DNA of 64,000 bases from Burkholderia sp. Bp9143 (GTDB lineage Bacteria; Pseudomonadota; Gammaproteobacteria; Burkholderiales; Burkholderiaceae): assembly GCF_003853645.1 (NCBI RefSeq), contig NZ_QTPO01000005.1, positions 1 to 64,000 on the forward strand, written 5' to 3'. Position numbers and translations under genes: made by a program. Of the stretch, positions 54,389 to 62,802 are shown in pieces. Each line of letters starts with the position of its first letter. Position 1 is the stretch's first letter. Under the pieces are notes generated by a model. The model searched no databases, was not told the DNA's origin, and worked only from the letters and a program-made list of their open reading frames with translations.

Positions 54389-54500
54389 GTTTCCGCAGGC
54401 ATCCGCGAGCGCCGCATTCCGCTGCACAACCACGTTCGTGATGGGGGTTCCCCGGATCACTTATCATACCGGCCAGGCAATTTGCGACGAAAGGCAGATC

Positions 54501-55214
54501 ATGTTTACAGGCATTGTTCAGGGTGTTGGCGTCATCAAGGCCATCAAGGATCACGGCGAGCTGAGAACGTTCAGCATCGAATTTCCCGAGCGGTTCACCA
54601 CCGACATCGAGATCGGCGCGAGCGTCTCGGTCGACGGCGTCTGCCTGACGGTGACGACCATCCACTCCCCGCTGCTGATCGACTTCGACGTGATGTTGCC
54701 GAGCCTGCGAATCACCACGCTGGCCGACCTGACGACCGGCGCCCGGGTCAACGTGGAGCGGGCCGCGAAGGACGGCGCGGAAATCGGCGGACATCCGCTG
54801 TCCGGTCACGTCGACTTCATGGGGACCATCCTGCACATCGCGTCGTCCGAACACAACCGGATGATCCGCATCGGCGTGCCGGCCGATTTCAAACATTATG
54901 TGTTCGCGAAGGGCTATATCGCGATCAACGGCTGCAGCCTCACCGTGTCGGACGTCAATCGCGACGAAGGCTGGTTCGAAGTCTGGCTGATTCCCGAAAC
55001 GCGACGCGCGACCACCTTCGATGCGAAGGGTGTCAACGACAAGGTCAATATCGAGATCGAGCGCAGCACGCAGGTCGTCGTGGACACGATCCGCGAATCG
55101 GTCAAGGAGACGCTCGGGGAATTGACCGGCGTCGTCACCACGTTGCTCGCGGAGAAGGGTATCGACATCGAGGAACTGCTCGCCCGGAACGTCGCGCGGC
55201 TGCCGAAGGCGTAA
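54501..55214 (+). CDS. Riboflavin synthase (alpha chain), close to the enteric RibC type
   Basis: A 237-residue protein of two lumazine-binding repeats. It catalyses dismutation of 6,7-dimethyl-8-ribityllumazine to riboflavin if active. Repeat 1 has MFTGIVQGVGVI, VSVDGVCLTVTTI and GGHPLSGHVDF; repeat 2 has GYIAINGCSLTVSDV and VWLIPETRRATTF. The catalytic-region cysteine (GVCLTV) and serine (GCSLTV) are kept. The usual ETL of repeat 1 (DVM-ETLRIT) is LPSLRIT here, and a C-terminal tail of about 30 residues exceeds the family's usual length of about 210. No FMN riboswitch was recognised in the 211 bases upstream, and no other rib genes are adjacent. It may be a second copy or a lumazine-binding relative. 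Confidence 0.8.
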   Translation: MFTGIVQGVGVIKAIKDHGELRTFSIEFPERFTTDIEIGASVSVDGVCLTVTTIHSPLLIDFDVMLPSLRITTLADLTTGARVNVERAAKDGAEIGGHPLSGHVDFMGTILHIASSEHNRMIRIGVPADFKHYVFAKGYIAINGCSLTVSDVNRDEGWFEVWLIPETRRATTFDAKGVNDKVNIEIERSTQVVVDTIRESVKETLGELTGVVTTLLAEKGIDIEELLARNVARLPKA

Positions 55215-55234
55215 CGGCAACGGACGCCGCTTTT

Positions 55235-55259
55235 CCCGGTGATTCTCGGGATCACCGGG
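55235..55259. terminator. Hairpin between the convergent riboflavin synthase and ClC genes
   Basis: CCCGGTGAT (55235-55243) and ATCACCGGG (55251-55259) form a nine-base stem with a seven-base loop. No T run follows on either strand, so it may be a processing or weak termination structure for the two converging genes. Confidence 0.4.
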
Positions 55260-55308
55260 CGTCGGCTTCCGTCGCGATGCGCCCGGTCGGCCGCCCTGCA
55301 CGCCGACT

Positions 55309-56550
55309 TCACTCCACTTCCACCCGCGCCCCCTTCCCCACCGCCACCCGCTGCGATCGGTAAATCCCCGCGTGCCCGGAAAACAGATAGGCGACCACGC
55401 AAGCGACGATCGCATACACGCCGACATCCGCGCCGAACAATTCGATCGCCATGATCGTCGACGCGATCGGCGTGTTGGCCGCGCCCGCGAACACCGCGAC
55501 GAAGCCGAGCCCCGCGAGCACGGGCACCGGCAGCGCGAGCACCTGCCCGAGCGCGTTGCCGAGCGTCGCGCCGATGTAGAACAGCGGCGTCACTTCGCCG
55601 CCCTTGAATCCCGACGCGAGCGTGACGACGGTAAACGCGAACTTGCCCGCGAAATCGTAAGCCGGCAGCGGCCCGTGAAACGCGGCCTCGATCGTCGGAA
55701 TCCCGAGGCCGAGATACTGCGGCACGTTCAGCACGGTGGCGGCCACGGCCACCAGCGCGCCGCCGAGCACCGGCTGCAGCGGCGCATAACGGACGACGCG
55801 GCGGAACCATGCGGTCAGCGCATGCGTCGCGAACGCGAACAGCCGGCCGACGACGCCGAACGCGACACCCGCGACGACCGTCGCGGCCAGCCCCGTCGCC
55901 GACACGGCCGGCACGAACGGAATCGCATAAGCGGTGTGATGCACACCCCACGCGCGGCACACGACATCCGCGACGATCGCCGACGCGACGCAGGTCAGCA
56001 GCGCGTCGTACCGAACGCGGCCGATCGCGAGCACCTCGAGCCCGAACACGGCGCCCGCGAGCGGCGTACCGAACACCGACGAGAACCCGGCCGCGATGCC
56101 GCCCATCAGCAGCACGCGCCGATGCTCGCGATCGAGCCGGAACAGGTGCGTGACGCGATCGGCGAGCGCGCCGCCCATCTGCACGGCCGTGCCCTCGCGG
56201 CCGGCCGACCCGCCGAACAGGTGCGTGACGACGGTCGCGACGAGCACGAGCGGCGCCATCCGCTTCGGCACGAGCGCCTTCGGGTCGTGAATCTCGTCGA
56301 TCAGCAGGTTGTTGCCGCGCGCGACCGACTGGCCGAACCGGTGGTAGATCCAGCCGGTCGCGAAACCGGCGGCCGGCAGCCCCCACAGCAGCCAGGGATG
56401 CGCGACGCGCGTGCCGGTCGCCCAGTCGAGCGCGATCAGGAACAACGCGGAAGCCGTGCCGGCCAGCGCGCCGAGCAAGGCAGAGAGTGCGAGCCAGCGG
56501 CAGACGTAGCGCACGGTCGCGAAAAAATCGGCAGAAGTCGAGAAAAACAT
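55309..56550 (-). CDS. ClC-family chloride channel/transporter
   Basis: A 413-residue membrane protein of the ClC family. The ion-path motifs are GGSAGREGTAVQMGGALADR (GREGT, with the gating-type glutamate kept and proline replaced by threonine), FSSVFGTPLAGAVFGLEV and the C-terminal GFKGGEVTPLFYIGATLGNA. No CBS domains follow. The ATG at 56548-56550 is chosen; the open frame extends 70 codons upstream without similarity. It lies 243 bases after wspF on the same strand and probably has its own promoter. Confidence 0.9.
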   Translation of the reverse strand: MFFSTSADFFATVRYVCRWLALSALLGALAGTASALFLIALDWATGTRVAHPWLLWGLPAAGFATGWIYHRFGQSVARGNNLLIDEIHDPKALVPKRMAPLVLVATVVTHLFGGSAGREGTAVQMGGALADRVTHLFRLDREHRRVLLMGGIAAGFSSVFGTPLAGAVFGLEVLAIGRVRYDALLTCVASAIVADVVCRAWGVHHTAYAIPFVPAVSATGLAATVVAGVAFGVVGRLFAFATHALTAWFRRVVRYAPLQPVLGGALVAVAATVLNVPQYLGLGIPTIEAAFHGPLPAYDFAGKFAFTVVTLASGFKGGEVTPLFYIGATLGNALGQVLALPVPVLAGLGFVAVFAGAANTPIASTIMAIELFGADVGVYAIVACVVAYLFSGHAGIYRSQRVAVGKGARVEVE

Positions 56551-56793
56551 GATTTCCAGATTCGACAGGACATCAAAACCTGGGCGGCAGAATACCGCAT
56601 GGACGGCCTGCGACCTCCTGACAACCCAGGAACACGCAGGCATCATCAGCCGGGCAAACCGGCGGTTGAGGGCCGAACCGCGCGCGACGCGCCGGGATCG
56701 ACCGCAGGGAGGCATGCCATCTCCGCAGGCGGCAATTGTACGCGACGCCGCGCGTCGCACGCAATGCGGCCCCGCCGGGGCCGCCGCGCACCG

Positions 56794-57813
56794 TCAGTCG
56801 GGCGGCATGCGCGTCACGCGCGAGATCAGTTGCGGCGCGATTCGCTCGAGCGGCAGGATCGCCGACGCCGCGCCAATCGCCGCAGCCGCCTTCGGCATCC
56901 CGTAAACAGCGCTCGTCGCCTCGTCCTGCGCGATCGTGTAGCACCCCTTCGCGCGCATCGCCTTCAGCCCGAGCGCGCCGTCGCGCCCCATCCCGGTCAG
57001 CAGCACGCCGAGCGCGTCGCCCTGCCAGCCGTCGGCGACGCTGTTGAAGAACACGTCGATCGACGGCCGGTACGGCGTCTCGGCCGGATGCCGCGTATAG
57101 CCGAGCACGCCGCGCGGCGACAGATACAGGTGATCGTTGGTCGCCGCGAGCAGCACCTCGCCCGCCTGCGGCACGCTGCCCTGCCGCGCGACGCGCACGG
57201 GTAGCCGCGTATAGCCGTCGAGCCACTCCGCCATGCCGACCGCGAACGCCTGGTCGACGTGCTGCACGATCACGAGCGCAGCCGGAAGATCGGCCGGCAG
57301 CGCGCGCAGCAGCGCGGTGAGCGCGGTCGGCCCGCCCGCCGACGCGCCGATCGCGATCAGCGTCGGCTGGCCGCGCGCGGGCGCCGGCCCGGGCGGCACG
57401 AGCGTCGCGGTCCGGCTTTCGAGCAGCCGGCCGATCTGGTCGATCTTCGCGAGCAGCGGCTGCGGCGCCGCATCCGACGGCAGGCCGAGCGCGAGCGTCG
57501 GCGTGTCGACCGCGTCGAGCGCGCCGGCACCCATCGCCTCGTAGACGGACGACGTGTTCGCGCTGACGCTCGCGGTCACGATCAGGATCGCGCACGGCGC
57601 GCGCGCCATGATCTGCCGTGTCGCGGCCACGCCGTCGAGCTTCGGCATCACGAGATCCATCAGCACCAGGTCGGGCGGATGCGCGACGCAGAAATCCACG
57701 GCCTCGTCGCCATCGGTCGCCACCCACAGCACGCGGTGGTCCGTGCGCAGCGCGATCACGCGGCGCAGCGCCTCGACGGCAAGCGGCAGATCGTTGACGA
57801 TGCCGATGTTCAT
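56794..57813 (-). CDS. wspF: WspF, CheB-type methylesterase response regulator
   Basis: A 339-residue CheB homologue. The receiver domain has the phosphorylation site D53 in LVLMDLVMPKLDG. The C-terminal methylesterase has the catalytic triad S158 (GASAGGP), H185 (VIVQHVDQAF) and D278 (GMGRDGA). It demethylates the WspA receptor and acts as the brake of the Wsp system; loss of wspF is a classic route to wrinkly, hyper-biofilm variants in Pseudomonas. The ATG overlaps the wspE stop (ATGA). It is the last wsp gene here; no diguanylate cyclase gene follows. Confidence 0.93.
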   Translation of the reverse strand: MNIGIVNDLPLAVEALRRVIALRTDHRVLWVATDGDEAVDFCVAHPPDLVLMDLVMPKLDGVAATRQIMARAPCAILIVTASVSANTSSVYEAMGAGALDAVDTPTLALGLPSDAAPQPLLAKIDQIGRLLESRTATLVPPGPAPARGQPTLIAIGASAGGPTALTALLRALPADLPAALVIVQHVDQAFAVGMAEWLDGYTRLPVRVARQGSVPQAGEVLLAATNDHLYLSPRGVLGYTRHPAETPYRPSIDVFFNSVADGWQGDALGVLLTGMGRDGALGLKAMRAKGCYTIAQDEATSAVYGMPKAAAAIGAASAILPLERIAPQLISRVTRMPPD

Positions 57814-60119
57814 CCGCGCGCGTCCCCGATCAGGTCGTGCACCGCATCGAGCAGCGCCTCGTCGTGGAAACTGCTCTTCGCGAGATAGTAGTCGGCGCCG
57901 GCATCGAGCCCGCGCCGGCGATCCTCGTCGCGATCCTTGTACGACACGATCATCACCGGCACGCGCTTGAGCATCGGGTCGCCCTTGATCAGCGTGACGA
58001 GTTCGATCCCGTCCATGCGCGGCATGTCGACATCGGTGACGACCAGGTCGAACGCGTCGCTGCGCACCGCGTTCCAGCCGTCCATCCCGTCGACCGCGAC
58101 GGTCACGTCGTAGCCGCGCTTTTCCAGCAGCTTGCGTTCGAGTTCGCGCACCGTCAGCGAATCGTCGACGACGAGCACGCGGCGGCGCCGGTCGGCGCGC
58201 GCGAGCTGCGGATCGCGCCTGAGCTTCGCGAGCTGGCCGCCGCGCACGAGCTTGTCGACGGAGCGGATCAGGTCCTCGACATCGACGATCAGCACCGGGT
58301 CGCCGTTCTCGAGCAATGCCCCGGCCGCGATGTTCTGGATCTTGTTCAGGCGGCTGTCGAGCGGCTGCACGACGAGCATCCGTTCGCCGAGGAAGCGGTC
58401 GACGGCGACACCGTAGAGCTCGGGTTCGCCGCCGACGACCACGACCGCCGTGCTCGTGCGCGCGACGCCGGGCTCGCCTGCATCGAGCAGCTGGTGCGCG
58501 GCGACGAGGCCCGCGCGCCGGCCGTCGAACGGAAAATGCGGCTGGCCTTCGAGCACGTCGATGTCGTCGTGCGACAGTTCGAGCGTGCGGCGCACGTGCG
58601 CGAGCGGGAACGCGTACGGCTCGCCGCCGACCTCGACCAGCAGGCTGCGGATCACCGACAGCGTGAGCGGCAGCTGCAGCACGAAGCGCATGCCCGCGCC
58701 GGGCTCGTTGAAGATGCGCACCGCGCCGCGCACGCCGCGCACCATCTCCTGCACCGCGTCGAGGCCGACGCCGCGCCCCGACACGTCGGTCACCGCATCG
58801 CGCATCGAGAAGCCCGGCAGCAGCAGGAATTCGAGCAGCTCGGGATCGGACAGCCGCGCGGCCGTCTCGTCGTCGGTCAGGCGCTGGCGCACGACGGCCG
58901 CGCGCAACGCGTCCATGTCCACGCCCGGCCCGTCGTCGATCACGCTGACGAGCAGCGAGCCGGCGCTGTGGCGCGCCTCTAGCGTCACGCTCGCCTCGGC
59001 CGGCTTGCCGCGCGCGAGGCGCGCGTCGGGCGATTCGACGCCGTGATCGATCGCGTTGCGCAGCAGGTGGCCGAGCGGCGCGTCGAGCAGGTCGAGGATG
59101 TCGCGGTCGACCTGCGTGCCTTCGCCGACGATCGAGAAGCGCACCTGCTTGCCGAGCGAGCGCGCAAGATCGCGGACGATCCGCGGATACGCGCGCGTCG
59201 CGTCGCCGAACGGCCGCATCCGGCACTGCAGCGCCTCGTCATACAGCTGCTCGGCGATGTGCGTGCTGCGCCGCTCGAAGCGGTCGAATTCGTCCATGCG
59301 CTCGGCGAGCGAGCGCTGCAGGTCGTTGAGCATGTGCCGCACTTCGCTCATCGACGCGAGCACACCCGCATCGAGATCGTCGGCAAACTGTTCGTACAAC
59401 AGATCGAGCGAACGGGCCGCATCGCGCTGCGCGCGCTTCACGCGCAGCATCGACTCCGCGAACGGCTTGAGCCAGCGCGATTCGACGAGTGACTCGCCGG
59501 ACAGGCTCAGCAGCCGGTTCAGCGTATCGGCCCGCACGCGGCGCATCGCACCCGCACCGGCCGCGCGGCCGGCGTGGGCCGGATCGGGCACGGGCGCCGA
59601 CACGGCGAGCGGCGGCACCGCGGCGCCGGCCCCCACGGGTTCGTTCGCCGCGCCGTCGTGCTCGCGAAACGGCACGACGGACGACGGTGCCGGTGGCGGC
59701 GCGAAGGCCGATGTCGGCATCGCGTGCGCGCCGTCGGCGCCCGTCAGCGCCAGCGCGAACGCCTCGATCTCCGCCGACGACACCGGCTGCGCCTGCGGAT
59801 CGGCGACGCGCACCAGCAGATCGACACCGGCGAGCAGCACATCGACATGCGTGGCCGTCAGCGCGATCGCGCCGGTCTGCGCGGCAACGAAGCATTCTTC
59901 CATGCGCCCCGCGATGTCGACGCCGAGCGGCACGCCGACGATGCGTGCGGCGCCCTTCAGCGAATGCGCGGCACGCATGCACGCCTCGAGCGCGACGGAG
60001 TCGGGCTCGCCCGATTCGAGCGCGAGCAGGCGTTCGGACAGCGCCTGGGTCTGCGTGCGCGTCTCCTCGCGATACAGCTCGAGCAGCGACAGGTGACTCA
60101 GATCGTCATCGCCGCTCAT
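57810..60119 (-). CDS. wspE: WspE, hybrid CheA histidine kinase with receiver domain
   Basis: A 769-residue hybrid chemotaxis kinase. The HPt domain has H52 in RAAHSLKGAARIVG. A proline-alanine-rich linker follows, then dimerisation and kinase domains (LGHLLRNAIDHGVESP, VIDDGPGVD, GRGVGLDAVQEMVRGVRGAV), a CheW-like domain (LTLSVIRSLLVEVGGEPYAF) and a C-terminal receiver (RVLVVDDSLTVRELERKLLE, VVTDVDMPRMDGIEL). This is the CheA-REC layout of WspE. Its start overlaps wspD and its stop overlaps wspF. In the known system it phosphorylates WspR and WspF. Confidence 0.94.
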   Translation of the reverse strand: MSGDDDLSHLSLLELYREETRTQTQALSERLLALESGEPDSVALEACMRAAHSLKGAARIVGVPLGVDIAGRMEECFVAAQTGAIALTATHVDVLLAGVDLLVRVADPQAQPVSSAEIEAFALALTGADGAHAMPTSAFAPPPAPSSVVPFREHDGAANEPVGAGAAVPPLAVSAPVPDPAHAGRAAGAGAMRRVRADTLNRLLSLSGESLVESRWLKPFAESMLRVKRAQRDAARSLDLLYEQFADDLDAGVLASMSEVRHMLNDLQRSLAERMDEFDRFERRSTHIAEQLYDEALQCRMRPFGDATRAYPRIVRDLARSLGKQVRFSIVGEGTQVDRDILDLLDAPLGHLLRNAIDHGVESPDARLARGKPAEASVTLEARHSAGSLLVSVIDDGPGVDMDALRAAVVRQRLTDDETAARLSDPELLEFLLLPGFSMRDAVTDVSGRGVGLDAVQEMVRGVRGAVRIFNEPGAGMRFVLQLPLTLSVIRSLLVEVGGEPYAFPLAHVRRTLELSHDDIDVLEGQPHFPFDGRRAGLVAAHQLLDAGEPGVARTSTAVVVVGGEPELYGVAVDRFLGERMLVVQPLDSRLNKIQNIAAGALLENGDPVLIVDVEDLIRSVDKLVRGGQLAKLRRDPQLARADRRRRVLVVDDSLTVRELERKLLEKRGYDVTVAVDGMDGWNAVRSDAFDLVVTDVDMPRMDGIELVTLIKGDPMLKRVPVMIVSYKDRDEDRRRGLDAGADYYLAKSSFHDEALLDAVHDLIGDARG

Positions 60120-60820
60120 CGCATGCTCCGTGTCACGGCATCGAACAGCCGATCGTCGTCGAGCAGGCCCACCGACTTGCCGCGCCACGACAGCACGCCG
60201 CGCGACAGGCCGGCGCTCGCGCGCCCGACCGTCGCCGGCACGGGCACCCATTCGGATGCGCCGAAGCGCAGCACACCCTCGACTTCATCGACCGGAAACA
60301 CCACCGGCTCGCCCTGGTGCGCGGCGACCAGCAGCCGCGTGAAACGGCCGTCCGCGCCACCCTCGGCGCCCTTGCCCGCGTCGAGGCCGAGCAGCGCGCC
60401 GATCGAGATCGCGATGCGCAACGTGCCGCGAATGTTGACCACGCCGCGCACGGCCGAATGGCGGCGATGCGGCAGCGAATGGATCGGGCGCGTGCCGGCG
60501 ATCTCGCGCAGCACGCCGATCGGCAGCGCGAGCCATTCGTCGGCGACGCGAAACGCCAGCGCCGCCTGGTGCGTATCGTCGTCGCCGTGCGCGCGGGTCG
60601 CGTCGAACGCGCTGATCCGCTGCGTGGCATCGGCCATCTCGGCGATGCCGAGCGGGCGTTCGAGCAGTTTCGCCGCGTGATACGCGTAGACCGGGCAGTT
60701 CAGGCAGCGCAGGCAGTCGGCCAGCCGCTCGCACGAGCGGTCGCCGTGCGTGCCGATCCGGTTCCAGCAATCGTCGACGCCGATCGTCGTATCGTCAGTG
60801 GCAACGGTGTCGCGGTTCAT
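60116..60820 (-). CDS. wspD: WspD, CheW-type coupling protein with cysteine-rich N-terminus
   Basis: A 234-residue coupling protein. The N-terminal 50 residues carry a cysteine group (DDCWNRIGTHGDRSCERLAD, CLRCLNCPVYAYH), as in WspD proteins. The CheW domain follows (ALAFRVADEWLALPIGVLRE, RGVVNIRGTLRIAISIGALL, VVFPVDEVEGVLRF). It links the WspA receptor to the WspE kinase. The ATG at 60820 is chosen for the GAGGAAAG ribosome-binding site; an ATG at 60835 is a possible alternative. It overlaps wspE by four bases. Confidence 0.9.
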   Translation of the reverse strand: MNRDTVATDDTTIGVDDCWNRIGTHGDRSCERLADCLRCLNCPVYAYHAAKLLERPLGIAEMADATQRISAFDATRAHGDDDTHQAALAFRVADEWLALPIGVLREIAGTRPIHSLPHRRHSAVRGVVNIRGTLRIAISIGALLGLDAGKGAEGGADGRFTRLLVAAHQGEPVVFPVDEVEGVLRFGASEWVPVPATVGRASAGLSRGVLSWRGKSVGLLDDDRLFDAVTRSMR

Positions 60821-60865
60821 TCTTTCCTCGGTCATCCCGATGTCGGCTCCCAACCCGTGTTCTCA

Positions 60866-62293
60866 TTAACCGGCCGAGCGCCGCGCACGCTCGAGCAGCC
60901 ATTGCGCACCGGCACCATCGCCGCCGACGTCGAGCAAGGTCGCGAGATGCGTCAACGCTTCGTGGTGCGTCGGCCGCAGATACAGCGCCTTCCGGTAGAA
61001 ATCGCCGGCTTCCGCGACTCGCCCGCGCGCATCCGCGATCAGCCCGTTCAGGTAGAACGCGTCGGCGTGCGGCCCGGCGTGCGCGGAGAACTGCGCGAGC
61101 ACGCGCTCGGCCTCGTCGAATGCGCCCGCGTTGGCCAGCGCCTGCGCTTCCTCGAGCGTCGGCGCGGCGCTGTCGGCGACCGGCGTCGCCGGCGCGGCCG
61201 TGTCGGCCACGTGGGCCGCATGGGTCAGCGAGTCAACGCGCAAGTCGGCCCGCGGCTCGAACGCCATCGGGCGCTCGGCCGGTGCAAACGCGGCACGCGA
61301 CGGCGCGGCATCGATCCACGTCGACGGTACGACAGCCAGCAGCGGGCGCGTCGCAGCCGGCGGCGCCACGGCGAAGCGCTCGGTGCGCCGGTACGGCGCA
61401 ACCGCCGGCACCGGTGCCGCATGGCGGGTCGCGTCCCCGTCCGCCGCGACGCCGCCGCGCACGCGATGAAACGCGAACGCCAGCGGCACGCGTGCCGAGC
61501 GCATCCCGTGCCGCATCGCGACGCCCGTTTCGGCCGGCCCGACGAACAACATCCCGTCGTCGGCGAGCGCGCTTTCGAGCGAACCGATCACGCGGTCCTG
61601 CGCGTCGCGGTCGAAATAGATCAGCACGTTGCGGCAGAACACGAAATCGTAGCGGATGCCCGTATCGATGCCCGGTTCGACCAGGTTCGCCTGGCGAAAC
61701 TGCACGCACGCGCGCACGCGCTCGTCGAGCAGCCAGCCGTCGGCGGCCGGCGTGAAATAGCGGCCGCGGAACTCGGTCGCCGTGCCGCGAAACGCATTGC
61801 GCCCGTAGCAGCCGAGCCGCGCCTGTTCGATCGCGCGCGCGCTCAGGTCGATCGCGTCGATCGTGAAGCTGGCCGGTTCGAGCCCGGCGTCGAGCAGCGC
61901 CATCGCCGCCGAATACGGCTCCTCGCCGGTCGAGCACGGCGCGCTCAGCACGCGGATCACGCGCCCGGGCATCGCGGCAAGCCGCTCGGCCGCGAGCCGC
62001 GCGAGCGTCGCGAACGCCTCGCGATCGCGGAAGAACCACGTCTCCGGCACGACGAACAGTTCGATCAGCGCGCGCCGTTCGTCGGCCGACGCGTTGAGCT
62101 GCTGCCAGTAGGCATCGAGCGCTTCCGGCGTGACGGGCGGCCGCGCCGCCGACGGCAGCCGCTCGCCGTCGCCCTGCAGCGCCTGCACGCGCTCCGTCAG
62201 CGCGCGGCTCAGGAAATCGTTGCCGAGCGAATCGGGGTCGATGCCGGTCTCGCGCAGCAGCCAGCCGCGAAATCGCGAATCGGACTCTTTCAT
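60866..62293 (-). CDS. wspC: WspC, CheR-type methyltransferase with TPR tail
   Basis: A 475-residue protein. The N-terminal CheR domain has RVIRVLSAPCSTGEEPYSAA (SAM-binding), FTIDAIDLSARAIEQARLGC and YDFVFCRNVLIYFDRDAQDR. A long alanine-proline linker (about 290-390) leads to a C-terminal tetratricopeptide region (AFYLNGLIADARGRVAEAGD, FYRKALYLRPTHHEALTHLA). This CheR-TPR fusion is typical of WspC, which methylates WspA and opposes WspF. The ATG overlaps the wspB stop by four bases; 45 bases separate it from wspD. Confidence 0.93.
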   Translation of the reverse strand: MKESDSRFRGWLLRETGIDPDSLGNDFLSRALTERVQALQGDGERLPSAARPPVTPEALDAYWQQLNASADERRALIELFVVPETWFFRDREAFATLARLAAERLAAMPGRVIRVLSAPCSTGEEPYSAAMALLDAGLEPASFTIDAIDLSARAIEQARLGCYGRNAFRGTATEFRGRYFTPAADGWLLDERVRACVQFRQANLVEPGIDTGIRYDFVFCRNVLIYFDRDAQDRVIGSLESALADDGMLFVGPAETGVAMRHGMRSARVPLAFAFHRVRGGVAADGDATRHAAPVPAVAPYRRTERFAVAPPAATRPLLAVVPSTWIDAAPSRAAFAPAERPMAFEPRADLRVDSLTHAAHVADTAAPATPVADSAAPTLEEAQALANAGAFDEAERVLAQFSAHAGPHADAFYLNGLIADARGRVAEAGDFYRKALYLRPTHHEALTHLATLLDVGGDGAGAQWLLERARRSAG

Positions 62294-62802
62294 GCGGACT
62301 CCCCTCCGTGGCCCGGCAGGCCGTCGAACAGATACAGGCGCGCAACGTCGTCGATCAGGTCCGACACCGAGACCTGCTGCACGATCCCGTCGGGCGTGTT
62401 CGCGACGCGCCCGAGCCAGCGCGTGCGCGCGGTCGATACGCCGCTGGCGCGAAACGCCGTGCGGTCGATCCGCAGCGTCTGCGTCGCGCGCTCGACGATC
62501 AGGCCGATCACGCGCTCGCGGTCGCGCTGCCCGACGCGATAGCGAACCATCACCAGCCGCGTCGAACGCAGCGCATGCGCGCGCCGTTCGAGCGCGAGCA
62601 TCGGCACGTCGATCACGGGCACCGGCTGGCCGCCGCGCATCAGCAGCCCGGCAATCCATGCGGGCGCGCCGGGCACGGCCTTGGTGGTCGCGAGCGGCAA
62701 CACCTCGTCGATGTCGGCCGCGTCGAGCGCATAGCGCTCGCCGTCGAGCTCGAACATCAGGAACAGCGCATGCGCGCCGCCTTGCGACTCGGCGCGCGTC
62801 AC
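62290..62802 (-). CDS. wspB: WspB, CheW-type coupling protein
   Basis: A 170-residue CheW-domain protein ([56 protein letters not shown]). It couples the WspA receptor to the kinase. The start is a GTG at 62800-62802 that overlaps the wspA stop as GTGA, a sign of translational coupling. It is the smaller of the two coupling proteins of the Wsp complex. Confidence 0.92.
   Translation of the reverse strand: MTRAESQGGAHALFLMFELDGERYALDAADIDEVLPLATTKAVPGAPAWIAGLLMRGGQPVPVIDVPMLALERRAHALRSTRLVMVRYRVGQRDRERVIGLIVERATQTLRIDRTAFRASGVSTARTRWLGRVANTPDGIVQQVSVSDLIDDVARLYLFDGLPGHGGESA

Noticed and set aside
54290-54500. An FMN riboswitch upstream of the riboflavin synthase gene
   Set aside because: No conserved FMN-element core was found by eye; the region instead holds the terminator of the ABC gene.
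59489-62542. A 1017-codon plus-strand open frame
   Set aside because: Antisense to wspC, wspD and wspE, with composition typical of a shadow frame and no recognisable domain.
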